64,000 nucleotides of DNA. It comes from Nitratireductor arenosus (GTDB lineage Bacteria; Pseudomonadota; Alphaproteobacteria; Rhizobiales; Rhizobiaceae). The stretch is taken from NCBI RefSeq assembly GCF_009742725.1, contig NZ_WPHG01000001.1, positions 398,501 to 462,500 on the forward strand, read 5' to 3'. Shown one piece after another: positions 25,596 through 33,845 of the stretch. The first letter of the stretch is position 1. The number at the start of each line of letters is the position of its first letter. A model generated the notes under the pieces. It had not been told where the DNA came from and made no database searches. It was given only the letters and a program-made list of their open reading frames with translations. The translations under genes were made by a program, and so were the position numbers.

Positions 25596-26587
25596 CGGTT
25601 GCGCGCTTTCAGGACCGTCATGGAAATCAGCACCGCGCCGGCCAAAAGACCCTTCAGCAATTCGCGGGTGCCGGCATCTATGCCCACAAGCAGCATGATG
25701 TTGCCGAGCATGGTCAGCACGATCGCCCCGTAGCCGGCGCGCCATAGCTGCCCCTCGCCGCCCTGAATGGCGATGCCGCCGACCAGCACGGCCGCGACCA
25801 CGTCGATGGTCAGGCCGCGAAACATGTCGCTCTTTGCCTGCGAAACCTGACCGACAACCAAGATGCCGACGACGGCCGCGGCCAGCGCCGCCACGACGAA
25901 GGCGATCATGATGATCCGCCGCGTCGGTATGCCGATGATCTTGGCCGCCTCGGGATTGGCGCCGGTGAGCACCAACTGACGCCCGAATTTGGTGCGTGCG
26001 AGCAGGAACGACCCGGCCGCCAGCAGGATGACGAAGATGATCGCCTGGTTCGGCACGCCGAAAGTCGTGCCGCCGCCGAGTTCGGCGATCGGATTGGGGC
26101 TCAGCGTGATCGTGCGATTATCGGCCAGAAGCACGACCGTGCCGAACAGGACCGAGCCGAAGGCCAGCGTGGTGACGATCGGGTTCAGCCCGCGCGACAC
26201 CAGATAGCCCTGGACAAGGCCGAGCAGGGCGGCGACCAGGAACGCGGCGAGCACGGCCACCAGAACCGGCGCCCCGGCGGTGTAGAGGGCGGCGAACACA
26301 TAGGCCGAGGTCACGGCCTGCTGCTCGATGGAAAGGCTGACGAACTTGCCGGATATCGTGATCGCGGCCGTTCCGATCGCCGCGATGCCGGTGATCGCCG
26401 AGGCCTGGATGATCGCGATCAGGTTCGGCGTGGTGCCGAAGCCGTCGACCGTCAGGGCGGCGATGCCGCCGAGCGCGACGATCGGAACGAACGGTCCCAG
26501 ATCCTTCAGCCATTTGCGTTCCCGCGTCACGGCATTGGCCGGCGCGGGCTCGTATGCGGCGGGATCAGTCAATCTCCAGTCCCCCAT
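25592..26587 (-). CDS. ABC transporter permease, ribose (CUT2) type
   Basis: A 331-residue membrane protein paired with the permease that follows. Family segments include AIGTAAITISGKFVSLSIEQ, the ANPEAAKIIGIPTRR cytoplasmic loop, and VLVGGIAIQGGEGQLWRAG. The ATG at 26587 lies within the end of the ATPase gene, giving a 23-base overlap; a TTG at 26572 after GGAG is an alternative start. Having two different permeases in one CUT2 system is common in Rhizobiales. It would build half of the inner membrane channel. Confidence 0.88.
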   Translation of the reverse strand: MGDWRLTDPAAYEPAPANAVTRERKWLKDLGPFVPIVALGGIAALTVDGFGTTPNLIAIIQASAITGIAAIGTAAITISGKFVSLSIEQQAVTSAYVFAALYTAGAPVLVAVLAAFLVAALLGLVQGYLVSRGLNPIVTTLAFGSVLFGTVVLLADNRTITLSPNPIAELGGGTTFGVPNQAIIFVILLAAGSFLLARTKFGRQLVLTGANPEAAKIIGIPTRRIIMIAFVVAALAAAVVGILVVGQVSQAKSDMFRGLTIDVVAAVLVGGIAIQGGEGQLWRAGYGAIVLTMLGNIMLLVGIDAGTRELLKGLLAGAVLISMTVLKARNR

Positions 26588-28043
26588 GCGTAATCCACGT
26601 CGCGAGCGCGTCGCGGGAGAGGCCGTCCGTCGGCGCCTGGTGCACCATCCGGTTTGCGTGAAAGATCGCGACCCGCTCGCCGAAGCCGAGCACCTCATCG
26701 AGATCCGAACTGGCGAACAGCACCGCCATGCCCTCGTCGGCGAGTTTGCGCAAAAAAGCGTAGATTTCGGCGCGCGCACCGACGTCGACGCCGCGCGTTG
26801 GCTCCTCCAGCAGCAGGATCCGCGGGTTGTTCGACAGCCATTTGCCGATCGATACCTTTTGCGCGTTGCCTCCCGACAGCGCGCTGACCTGTCGCTCGCG
26901 ATAGGCCGGCAGGATCGTCATGCGCTCGGCGATACGGTCGACCGATCGGCGCAGACGCATCGGGCTCGCAAAACCCCACAGGCCCGATGCGGCGAGCGCC
27001 GGCGCGCTCAGGCTTTCCCACACCGCCCGATTGTTGAAGAACCCGTCATGCTGGCGATCTTCCGAGCAATAGGCGATGCGCGCGCCCTCCGATGCCGTTC
27101 CGCTCCCGGCCGCGCCGAAGCGGATCGTGCCCTGCCGGGCCGCGACGATCCCGGATATGGCGCGCAGCGGCTCGACGAGGCCGCTTCCCAACTGCCCGCA
27201 GGTCGCCACGATCTCGCCGGGCCGCAAGGCCATGCTGAACGGTTCGGCGAGGTCGTCGGTGGTCACCTTGTCCAGTTCCACGACAGATGCCGCGGCCATC
27301 CCGCCGGCTTCCGGGCGCGGCGGGTAGAGCTCTTCCAGTTCGCGGCCGATCATTGCCTGAACGACCCGGTTGATGCTTGCGTGGCGGGTTTCGAACCGGT
27401 CGGCCAGTCGGCCGTTCCGCAGCACCACGACATCGTCGCAGATCTCGTTCAGCTCGTTCAGGCGATGGGTGATGTAGAGAATGACCTTGTTCTCCGACGC
27501 CAGCCGGCGCACTGCCTCGTGCACGAGGTCGATATCGTGATCGGCCAGCGCCGCCGTCGGCTCGTCCAGCACCAGCACGTTGGCGTCCTGGGCGAGCATC
27601 CGGGCGATTTCCACGAGTTGGCGCTCGCCGATTGTCAGTTCGGCGACCGGAGCGTCGGCCGGGACATGACCGAGCCCCAGCCTGTCCAGATACGGCCTGC
27701 ACCGCGCCCCGGCCTGGCGCCGGCGCAACACGCCGGACGGGCTGGCGAGCATGAAGTTCTCGGCGACGGTAAGATTGGAAAGAACGCTGATTTCCTGCTG
27801 GACGACGGCCAGGCCCGATCGCGCCGCCTTTTCCGGGCTCGACAGATCGACCGGCCGGCCATCCAGAAGAACCGCGCCGGACGAGGGCGCGATCAGACCG
27901 GAAAGCGCCTTGACCAGCGTCGACTTGCCGGCCCCGTTTTCGCCGAGCAGCGCCGTGACCTTGCCGCGCCGCGCCGTAAAGCTCACATCGCTTAGCGCGT
28001 TCACCGGACCGTAGGATTTCGATAGGTTGTTGATTTCCAGCAT
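26565..28043 (-). CDS. ABC transporter ATP-binding protein, ribose (CUT2) type, two domains
   Basis: A 492-residue RbsA/MglA-like protein with two nucleotide-binding domains. The first has Walker A GENGAGKST (near residue 36), signature LTIGERQ and Walker B VLVLDEPTAAL. The second has a degenerate Walker A (GQLGSGLVE), signature SGGNAQK and LLLEEPTRGVDVG, the usual arrangement for this family, in which one site is catalytically weak. It drives import of a sugar-like ligand through the two permeases encoded next. A spacer with a GC-rich stem-loop separates it from the binding-protein gene. Confidence 0.92.
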   Translation of the reverse strand: MLEINNLSKSYGPVNALSDVSFTARRGKVTALLGENGAGKSTLVKALSGLIAPSSGAVLLDGRPVDLSSPEKAARSGLAVVQQEISVLSNLTVAENFMLASPSGVLRRRQAGARCRPYLDRLGLGHVPADAPVAELTIGERQLVEIARMLAQDANVLVLDEPTAALADHDIDLVHEAVRRLASENKVILYITHRLNELNEICDDVVVLRNGRLADRFETRHASINRVVQAMIGRELEELYPPRPEAGGMAAASVVELDKVTTDDLAEPFSMALRPGEIVATCGQLGSGLVEPLRAISGIVAARQGTIRFGAAGSGTASEGARIAYCSEDRQHDGFFNNRAVWESLSAPALAASGLWGFASPMRLRRSVDRIAERMTILPAYRERQVSALSGGNAQKVSIGKWLSNNPRILLLEEPTRGVDVGARAEIYAFLRKLADEGMAVLFASSDLDEVLGFGERVAIFHANRMVHQAPTDGLSRDALATWITHGGLEID

Positions 28044-28119
28044 TGTCGCTTTGCCAGCCACGAGATGGGATGGGCCGCGCACGGCCCGATAAGCCGCCGC
28101 CGGCCGGACCCGGCCGAGA

Positions 28120-28140
28120 CGGGCGGAGCGTCGCCGCCCG
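28120..28140 (-). other. Intercistronic stem-loop after the CUT2 binding-protein gene
   Basis: CGGGCGG at 28120-28126 and CCGCCCG at 28134-28140 pair perfectly around a 7-base loop, 19 bases after the binding-protein stop codon (minus strand). There is no T-run, so it looks like an mRNA-stabilising or partial-attenuation hairpin that would raise binding protein over membrane components, rather than a full terminator. Confidence 0.5.
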
Positions 28141-28158
28141 CCCTGCCCCGTTACCGCA

Positions 28159-29277
28159 TCAATAGACGCAATGGTCGGCGAAGGTTTCACCCCACAATTT
28201 GAACGTGCCGAGCGCCTCCTTGGCACCGGTCGGATCGGTACCGACGACCACCTGCGGATTGGGGATGACGTTGTATTTGCTCGGCGCGAAATTGAAGTCC
28301 GGCCGCGCCTCGGCATCGTCGGGCGCGATGTAAGTGCCGTCCGTTACGGTCTCGCCATATTCGAAATAGCGGGCGACGACATTGATGGAAAACCAGCCCT
28401 CGAGCCCGGCCGACTGGACACCGGTGGCGAATTCCTTGGCCGTCTCGGCCGCTGAAATATCGGCGATGCAGGTCGCGCTGACCAAAAATACGTCCTTGCC
28501 CGGCTTCAGGCCGACTTCCTCCAGCGCCTGGATCGCGCCGGTCACCGGCCCGTCCGAACCACCATAGACGAAATCGATGCCCTTGCCGCGGATGCTCGGA
28601 ATGAGCTGGCTCATCGCCTTGTAGCCGCTGGCATTGTCGAAGCCGGCATATTCCGACGCGATCACGTTGAACGGAGCGTCCTTGGTTGCGTCCAGAAAAC
28701 CCCTTTCGCGATCGTCGCCGGCCGAATAGCCGGGAATGAACTTCAGGATGACGAGATTGCCGCCTTCGCTCGACAGCGTGTTGCCCGCCGCGACGAACGC
28801 CTCGCGCGCGGCCAGCGCGTTCTTGCCGCCGACCTGGCCATTGAAGAAATCATCCACGCCCGCATAGGCCACGACCATATCCTTGGCCTCGGGGCGCAGG
28901 GCCTGGTTGACCTGGAAAACCGGCACGCCGGTGCGGCTCAGCCTGCGCAGCGTGGCCAGGCCGGCCTGGTTGTCGGCCGGCCACCACACATAGGCCGCCG
29001 GCTGGTTCGCCGCGCTGATGCGCTGCTGGGTCTGCGCGTCCTGCTCGGTCTGATCGAAATTGTTTTCGATGACGGTCAGCTTGTAGTTGGCTTCGGTGGC
29101 GCTCTTTTCAGCCCCGCGTATCCATTGCGCCAGATAGGCATTGCTGCGGCTGGGCATCAAAACGACGATTTCCTTGCCCCCGCCATCGAGCTTGCCATCG
29201 GGCTCCTGCGCGACGGCGGCAACCGGCAGCACCGCCGCCAGCGACATCGCCAACGCTAAAAAACGTCTCTTGTTCAT
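28159..29277 (-). CDS. ABC transporter substrate-binding protein, ribose (CUT2) type
   Basis: A 372-residue periplasmic protein. ATG 29277 follows GGGAGGAAATC. A signal peptide covers about residues 1-24 (FLALAMSLAAVLPVAAVA, then QE). The mature part is a type I periplasmic binding fold: EIVVLMPSRSNAYLAQWIRG at the first strand, QTQQRISAANQPAAYVWWP, and GSDGPVTGAIQALEE in the C-terminal lobe. The aromatic pair in YVWWP is consistent with a sugar or cyclic polyol ligand, but the ligand is unknown. It is the first gene of the operon under the tandem LacI-type operators at 29328-29366. Confidence 0.9.
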   Translation of the reverse strand: MNKRRFLALAMSLAAVLPVAAVAQEPDGKLDGGGKEIVVLMPSRSNAYLAQWIRGAEKSATEANYKLTVIENNFDQTEQDAQTQQRISAANQPAAYVWWPADNQAGLATLRRLSRTGVPVFQVNQALRPEAKDMVVAYAGVDDFFNGQVGGKNALAAREAFVAAGNTLSSEGGNLVILKFIPGYSAGDDRERGFLDATKDAPFNVIASEYAGFDNASGYKAMSQLIPSIRGKGIDFVYGGSDGPVTGAIQALEEVGLKPGKDVFLVSATCIADISAAETAKEFATGVQSAGLEGWFSINVVARYFEYGETVTDGTYIAPDDAEARPDFNFAPSKYNVIPNPQVVVGTDPTGAKEALGTFKLWGETFADHCVY

Positions 29278-29327
29278 GATTTCCTCCCTGTTTCTGATCG
29301 AGCCATAATCTCTTGAAATTTTCATGT

Positions 29328-29366
29328 CAATCGATTGCAATCACAAAAACAATCGATTGCAATCAC
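29328..29366. promoter_or_regulatory. Tandem LacI-type operators
   Basis: The 17-base sequence CAATCGATTGCAATCAC occurs twice, at 29328-29344 and 29350-29366, exactly 22 bases (two helical turns) apart. Each contains the palindrome CAATCGATTG with a central CG, typical of LacI-family operators. They lie 51 bases upstream of the binding-protein gene, which runs left, and 204 bases before the LacI gene, which runs right, so one protein could control both. Confidence 0.75.
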
Positions 29367-29569
29367 GTTTTAGCTGTTTCTATGATGATATTGGCCTGTT
29401 TGGCGTCCAGCAGCACGCTCTAACGGGCAAGGTCGGCACCGGGAGCAGAACCGTCATTAACTTTCCCGGCAAAGAGAACTAAAAACACACCAATGCGAGC
29501 AAACGAACACCGGACGGGACCGATCGAAAACCCGCAACGGCGCGTGAAAAGAGGAAGGACGACGCACCG

Positions 29570-30577
29570 ATGAGACGGCCCAGCATGAAGGAACTCGCGC
29601 TTCGGCTCGGAGTGGACCGGTCCACGATCTCGCGCGCGCTGAGCGAGGACAAGGGCCATCTCGTCGCGCCCGAAACACGCGACCGCATCCGCGAGATCGC
29701 GATGAGCGAAGGGTATCGTCCCGACCTCACGGCCGCTGCGTTGCGGCGCGGCCGCTCGCAGACCGTCGGCGTGCTTGTGCCCGATCTTGAAAACGAGACC
29801 TTCATCAATGTGATCCGGGCCTTCATGGCTTCGCTCAACGCGGGCCAGAGCAAGCCAGCGACACCGCTGATTGCCGAAACGCTGGACCAGCCGGGTGCCG
29901 CCGGCCAGTTGATCGAGACGTTTCTTTCGCACCGGGTCGACGCAATCATCTCGCTCGCCTCCACCGAGGCGGATAAGTCCATCCTGGAAGACGCAGCCCG
30001 CGACGTTCCCGTCGTTTTGGCCATCAGAAGCCTCGCCGCCCTGTCGCTGCCGTCCGCGCTTTGCGACGATCATATCGGCGGGGCGATCGTCGCCGGTCAT
30101 TTCGCCGAACGAGGCCACAAGGTGGTCTGCCAGGTTCAGGGCCCGGCCCTGGCGACGACGTTCAACAATCGCGCAACCGGGTTCACGCGCGTCTGCGCCG
30201 AAAAGGGCATGCACGAGATTTCGCAGGCCATCTATACCGGGCAGGCGACGTCTTCGGCCGGCAGAAAGGCGTTCGACGCCGTGCTTGCCGCGTCGCCGCG
30301 CCCGACCGCCATTTTCGCGCATAACGACGCCATCGCTCTCGGCCTGATCGAGGCGATACGGTTGCATGGCCTGCGCATCCCCGAGGACATGGCGCTGGTT
30401 GGGTTCAACGACATACGGATCGCACAGGTCCTCGCCACCCCGCTGACCACCGTCGCTTATCCTGTCGCAGCCGTAGGCGATTACGCCGGCGTACTGGTGA
30501 AAAGGCTGATCGCGGGCGATAGCCACGCCGAAAGCCGGTCCTTCGCGCCGGAACTGGTGATCCGCCGCACGACATGA
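29570..30577 (+). CDS. LacI-family transcriptional regulator
   Basis: A 335-residue protein with an N-terminal LacI HTH (MKELALRLGVDRSTISRAL, residues 6-24), followed by the hinge GYRPDLTAAALRRGRS and a periplasmic-binding-like effector domain ending in ASPRPTAIFAHNDAIALGL. GAGGAAGG precedes the ATG. It is divergent from the CUT2 transporter/SDR operon and very probably represses it through the two CAATCGATTG operators in between, with a sugar-like inducer. The effector is not identifiable from sequence. A nucleoside hydrolase gene converges from the right. Confidence 0.9.
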   Translation: MRRPSMKELALRLGVDRSTISRALSEDKGHLVAPETRDRIREIAMSEGYRPDLTAAALRRGRSQTVGVLVPDLENETFINVIRAFMASLNAGQSKPATPLIAETLDQPGAAGQLIETFLSHRVDAIISLASTEADKSILEDAARDVPVVLAIRSLAALSLPSALCDDHIGGAIVAGHFAERGHKVVCQVQGPALATTFNNRATGFTRVCAEKGMHEISQAIYTGQATSSAGRKAFDAVLAASPRPTAIFAHNDAIALGLIEAIRLHGLRIPEDMALVGFNDIRIAQVLATPLTTVAYPVAAVGDYAGVLVKRLIAGDSHAESRSFAPELVIRRTT

Positions 30578-30896
30578 CCTGTCGCGCCCAAGGGCCGAAC
30601 CGGCAACCGCCGGCAGGAACCGTTCTATCTCCAACGCGATCCGGCGATTTCCCGTTGCAGGCCCGTCCGGCAACCGCGTGCGCGAGGCGCGAGGCGCGAG
30701 GCGCGAGCAGGACATCGAAAGGGTCGCCGATGACTGTCAAGGACCTTCGCCTGCGAGCGAAGCAGCAGGATCGACGGCAGCGTATAGGCCCATTTGGGGC
30801 GTGTCGTGATCATGACGAAGCAACCGCTCGAAAGGAAAACGAACGGCGTCCACGCGTCAGGGACCGGCTGGAACGAAACGGCGCCGGCTTTACGCC
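30578..30896. other. Non-coding spacer between converging genes, with 7-bp tandem repeat
   Basis: This 319-base gap separates the LacI gene from the nucleoside hydrolase gene. I see no supportable gene. It includes four perfect copies of GCGCGAG at 30680-30707. No hairpin with a T-run was found, so the terminator for the two converging transcripts is not obvious. Confidence 0.6.
30680..30707. repeat. Short tandem repeat, GCGCGAG x4
   Basis: Four uninterrupted 7-base copies in a non-coding spacer, the kind of low-complexity tract prone to slippage. No coding or regulatory role is evident. Confidence 0.85.
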
Positions 30897-32012
30897 TCAG
30901 CGCGGCGGCTGGCGTTCGAGCACGGCGTAGAAATCCTCGAAGATCGCGTCCCGGTTGATGTCGAAGGCTTCCAGCATCGCATGCCGCCCGCCGGGGTGGC
31001 GCCAGTAGAGTTCTTCGTCGAGGACGGGGGAGGTCGTCAGCGTGGTGGCGACGTAACGCGGATCGAACAGCCAGGCGATGTTGATCACGTCCCAGATCAC
31101 CCAGGTCTTGGTCTGCGTGCCGGTGATCGCGAACATCTCGTGCAGCGGATTGTGCGTGTAGAGGTAAAACAGATAGTCGCCGATGGCGCCGCGGCCTTTG
31201 ACGAAGCGCTCCATCTCCGGCAGCGATATCTTGAGCTGCGCGCCGACATGGTAGCCCGGCAGGTAGACATGCGGCACGCCGCAATCGAACAACAGCCGCG
31301 AAGCCAGCCGGTCCTGGACCAGATTGAGCGACGGTTTGTTGGAAAACGGCGCGTGGGAGGGAAAGCCCGAGGTCCACACCACGACGACGTTTTCGATGAT
31401 GTCGGGCGCCATCAGCAGCGCCGAGGCGACATTGGTCAACGCCCCCATCGCGGCGACATAGAGCGGCCCGTCGCCCTTGGCGCGCGCGCGCTCGATGATG
31501 AACCGCGCCGCCGGCGTGTCGAGCGGTTCCTCCAGGCTGGTCAGATAGCCGGGCGAGCCGCGAAACGCCTTGCCGGCGGCCGGCAAATGGCATTTGTCGA
31601 ACACGCGCAAAATTTCCTGATAGGAGAGCTCCGCGCCCTCCTCCGGCCCGACGAAGCGGATGTCCTCGGCCCGCCGCCCGGCCGCCACCACCCGTTCGGC
31701 CCAGCCGCCGAGCCCGCCCATGAAGCGTTCTTCCTCGGCGTCCTTGGGCCCGCCGGCGCGCACGATTTCGGCGCTGCGGATCAGCCCGTCGCGATGATGC
31801 GCAAAGGAAAACGGCACCGCGGTCACACCTTCCAGATCGAGCCGCTCGGGGCAAAGCAGCGCCCAGGCGAGCGCATATTGGTCGTCGATCTCGTTGGCCG
31901 CGTCGGTGTCGATGATCACCCGCGGCAGGACAGCGGGCCGTCCCAGACGTTCACTCACCAACTCGGCAGGCAGGATGGGGAAGCGCTCCAGGATCGAAGC
32001 CGGTGTCGTCAT
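30897..32012 (-). CDS. Nucleoside hydrolase-family protein
   Basis: A 371-residue protein with the inosine-uridine hydrolase fold. The metal-binding N-terminal motif reads IDTDAANEIDDQYALAW: the aspartates of the usual DTDPGxDDA are kept but the spacing and residues differ, marking a separate subgroup. LYVAAMGALTNVASALL matches the second conserved block of the family. Classical members cleave N-ribosides to ribose and base. As the last gene of the YnjB-like ABC operon it probably acts inside the cell on the imported compound, releasing a sugar for the isomerase/kinase/aldolase genes at 36-43 kb; that link is inference. Confidence 0.85.
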   Translation of the reverse strand: MTTPASILERFPILPAELVSERLGRPAVLPRVIIDTDAANEIDDQYALAWALLCPERLDLEGVTAVPFSFAHHRDGLIRSAEIVRAGGPKDAEEERFMGGLGGWAERVVAAGRRAEDIRFVGPEEGAELSYQEILRVFDKCHLPAAGKAFRGSPGYLTSLEEPLDTPAARFIIERARAKGDGPLYVAAMGALTNVASALLMAPDIIENVVVVWTSGFPSHAPFSNKPSLNLVQDRLASRLLFDCGVPHVYLPGYHVGAQLKISLPEMERFVKGRGAIGDYLFYLYTHNPLHEMFAITGTQTKTWVIWDVINIAWLFDPRYVATTLTTSPVLDEELYWRHPGGRHAMLEAFDINRDAIFEDFYAVLERQPPR

Positions 32013-32025
32013 GATGGTCGTGTCC

Positions 32026-32886
32026 TCAATTTCCGAAACCCTTGCCGAACGCCTCTTCCTTGATGAAGCGTTCCGACAGGATGAGCAGGATGATCCCCGG
32101 CAGGGTGACGATCAGCGTGATGCCGGCGGCCGAGGCATCGAGCGTGCCGCCGGAGATCTTGGAAAACAGCAGCGTCGGCAGCGTGACGATCTGGCCCTGG
32201 CCGAGGAAGAAGGTCAGAAGGAAGATGTTGGTCGACACCAGGAAGGTGAACAACGCGCCGGCCACCACGCCCGGCAGCAGCATCGGCAGCGTCACGCGCC
32301 ACAGGATCTGCCGGCGGTTGGCGCCCAGGATCATCGCCTGTTCCTCGAAATCCCGGCCCAGGCCCTGATAGACCGCCGTCAGCATGCGCACCATGTAGGG
32401 AATGGTTGGGATCAGATGGGCGATGATGATGCCGACATAGCTGCCGGCCAGGCCGAGCCGGATGAAGATCATCAACAGCGCGATGCCGATGGCGGCCTCC
32501 GGCACGATCAGCGGCAAAGACAGGAAGAACTCGAACGCGCTCTTGCCGCGAAAGCGCTCCCGCGCCAGAACCCTGGCCGCGGGCAGGCAGATCGCCAGGC
32601 AGATCACCGTGACGACGCTGCCGATGAAAACGGTATTGACCGTCGCCTCCCAGACCCGCGAATAGGGCGAGAACACATAGTCCCAGGCGAGCGGCAGCAT
32701 CGACTTGTCGCGCTGCTCCAGCCACCAGGTCGACGGCAGCAGGTCCGGCCAGGCCCAGCGGAACGCGAAACTCTGGATCAGCAGCGGAATGAACGGTCCC
32801 AGAATGAAGCCGGCGATCACGATCAGATAGAATTTCTGAAACGGCGACAGGCGCTCCGACAGGCTCTGCACGTTTTTGAAGGCCAT
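32026..32886 (-). CDS. ABC transporter permease, spermidine/iron (PotC/YnjC) type
   Basis: A 286-residue inner-membrane protein with six hydrophobic segments and the binding-protein-dependent transport signature EEQAMILGANRRQILWRVTL, the EAA loop that docks to the ATPase. It begins one base after the stop of the other permease gene and is followed after 13 bases by the nucleoside hydrolase gene. Together with the partner permease it would form the channel for the YnjB-like binding protein. Confidence 0.9.
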   Translation of the reverse strand: MAFKNVQSLSERLSPFQKFYLIVIAGFILGPFIPLLIQSFAFRWAWPDLLPSTWWLEQRDKSMLPLAWDYVFSPYSRVWEATVNTVFIGSVVTVICLAICLPAARVLARERFRGKSAFEFFLSLPLIVPEAAIGIALLMIFIRLGLAGSYVGIIIAHLIPTIPYMVRMLTAVYQGLGRDFEEQAMILGANRRQILWRVTLPMLLPGVVAGALFTFLVSTNIFLLTFFLGQGQIVTLPTLLFSKISGGTLDASAAGITLIVTLPGIILLILSERFIKEEAFGKGFGN

Positions 32887-32887
32887 C

Positions 32888-33790
32888 TCAGTTCCGCCCC
32901 ATATTCATCTCGTAGCGCCGATAGGCGGCCAGATAGGCGAAAAGGATGACCCCGGAGACGAGGCCGATCGACACCACCGTCGCCATGCCCTGCAGCTGCA
33001 GCGTGTAGTCGGCATCGTTGAAATAGCGCCACGCGACCACCGGCAGTGTGTCGGGAAAGCCGCCGCCGAGGATGAACGGCGCTTCGAAGGCGCCGACATT
33101 GAAGGCGAAGCAGATCAGCGTCGAGGACACGATGCCGGGCAGGATCTGCGGCAGGGTCACGCGGAAGAAGATCGTCTTGCGGTCGGCCCCCAGGATCGCG
33201 GCCGCTTCCTCCGTCTCGCGCCCGATCCCCAACAGCACCGCATAAACGGCGAGCGTGATGAAGGGCACCTGCTTCCATACGTAGACGGCGATGATACCCC
33301 AGCCATAATGGGTCTTCAGGATTTGCGGAAACTGCCCCGGATCGTCGATCAGCCCGGCAAAGGCGGCGAGCCTCGACAACATGCCGCCATTGCTGAGCAT
33401 CAAAACGGCAAGCGCGATGCCGACCGTGTAGGGAATCATCAGCGGCAGCTTGTAGAGATATTTGTAAAAGGTCTTGCCGGGAAACGCCTTGATCAGCGCC
33501 AGCGCCAGAAGCACCGCCAGCACCAGCGCGATCACCGTCGACACGGTGGCGTAGTAGAGCGTCAGCCCCAGCGACCACCAGAACGAGGCCGACGACCACA
33601 GCGCGCCGAAATAGGAAAAATCGGGAAAAGTATTGACGCCGAACCATGGCGCGAAACCGAGCGACTGCAAAACCGCCAGCACCAGCGCCCCGCCGAACAG
33701 CACGAACAACACCGCCAGGATCGGCGTCAGTTGCAGGATGACGCGCAGCCGCTCCCGCCTGCGGTTCATGTCGTGGCGTGCCTGTGTCAC
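32888..33790 (-). CDS. ABC transporter permease, spermidine/iron (PotB/YnjC) type
   Basis: A 300-residue membrane protein with about six hydrophobic segments and an EAA loop (TEEAAAILGADRKTIFFRVT). The GTG at 33790 preceded by GGAGGT is taken as start; an in-frame ATG at 33769 is the alternative. It lies between the binding-protein gene, after a strong stem-loop, and the second permease gene. It resembles transporters for polyamines, thiamine or phosphonates; the catabolic context here favours a sugar-derived ligand. Confidence 0.9.
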   Translation of the reverse strand: MTQARHDMNRRRERLRVILQLTPILAVLFVLFGGALVLAVLQSLGFAPWFGVNTFPDFSYFGALWSSASFWWSLGLTLYYATVSTVIALVLAVLLALALIKAFPGKTFYKYLYKLPLMIPYTVGIALAVLMLSNGGMLSRLAAFAGLIDDPGQFPQILKTHYGWGIIAVYVWKQVPFITLAVYAVLLGIGRETEEAAAILGADRKTIFFRVTLPQILPGIVSSTLICFAFNVGAFEAPFILGGGFPDTLPVVAWRYFNDADYTLQLQGMATVVSIGLVSGVILFAYLAAYRRYEMNMGRN

Positions 33791-33811
33791 CGTGACCTCC
33801 GGGCGCGGACA

Positions 33812-33838
33812 GCCGCCGCCGCGCGATGCGGCGGCGGC
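33812..33838 (-). other. Intercistronic stem-loop after the YnjB-like binding-protein gene
   Basis: GCCGCCGCCGC at 33812-33822 and GCGGCGGCGGC at 33828-33838 form a perfect 11-base-pair stem with a 5-base loop, seven bases after the binding-protein stop codon. There is no T-run. As with the hairpins at 28120 and 50992, its position between binding-protein and membrane-component genes suggests mRNA stabilisation or partial termination. Confidence 0.6.
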
Positions 33839-33845
33839 GACGTTG

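Noticed and set aside
30574..30930. Plus-strand frame after the LacI gene
   Set aside because: Arginine-rich product encoded through the GCGCGAG repeats; no ribosome site or homology recognised.
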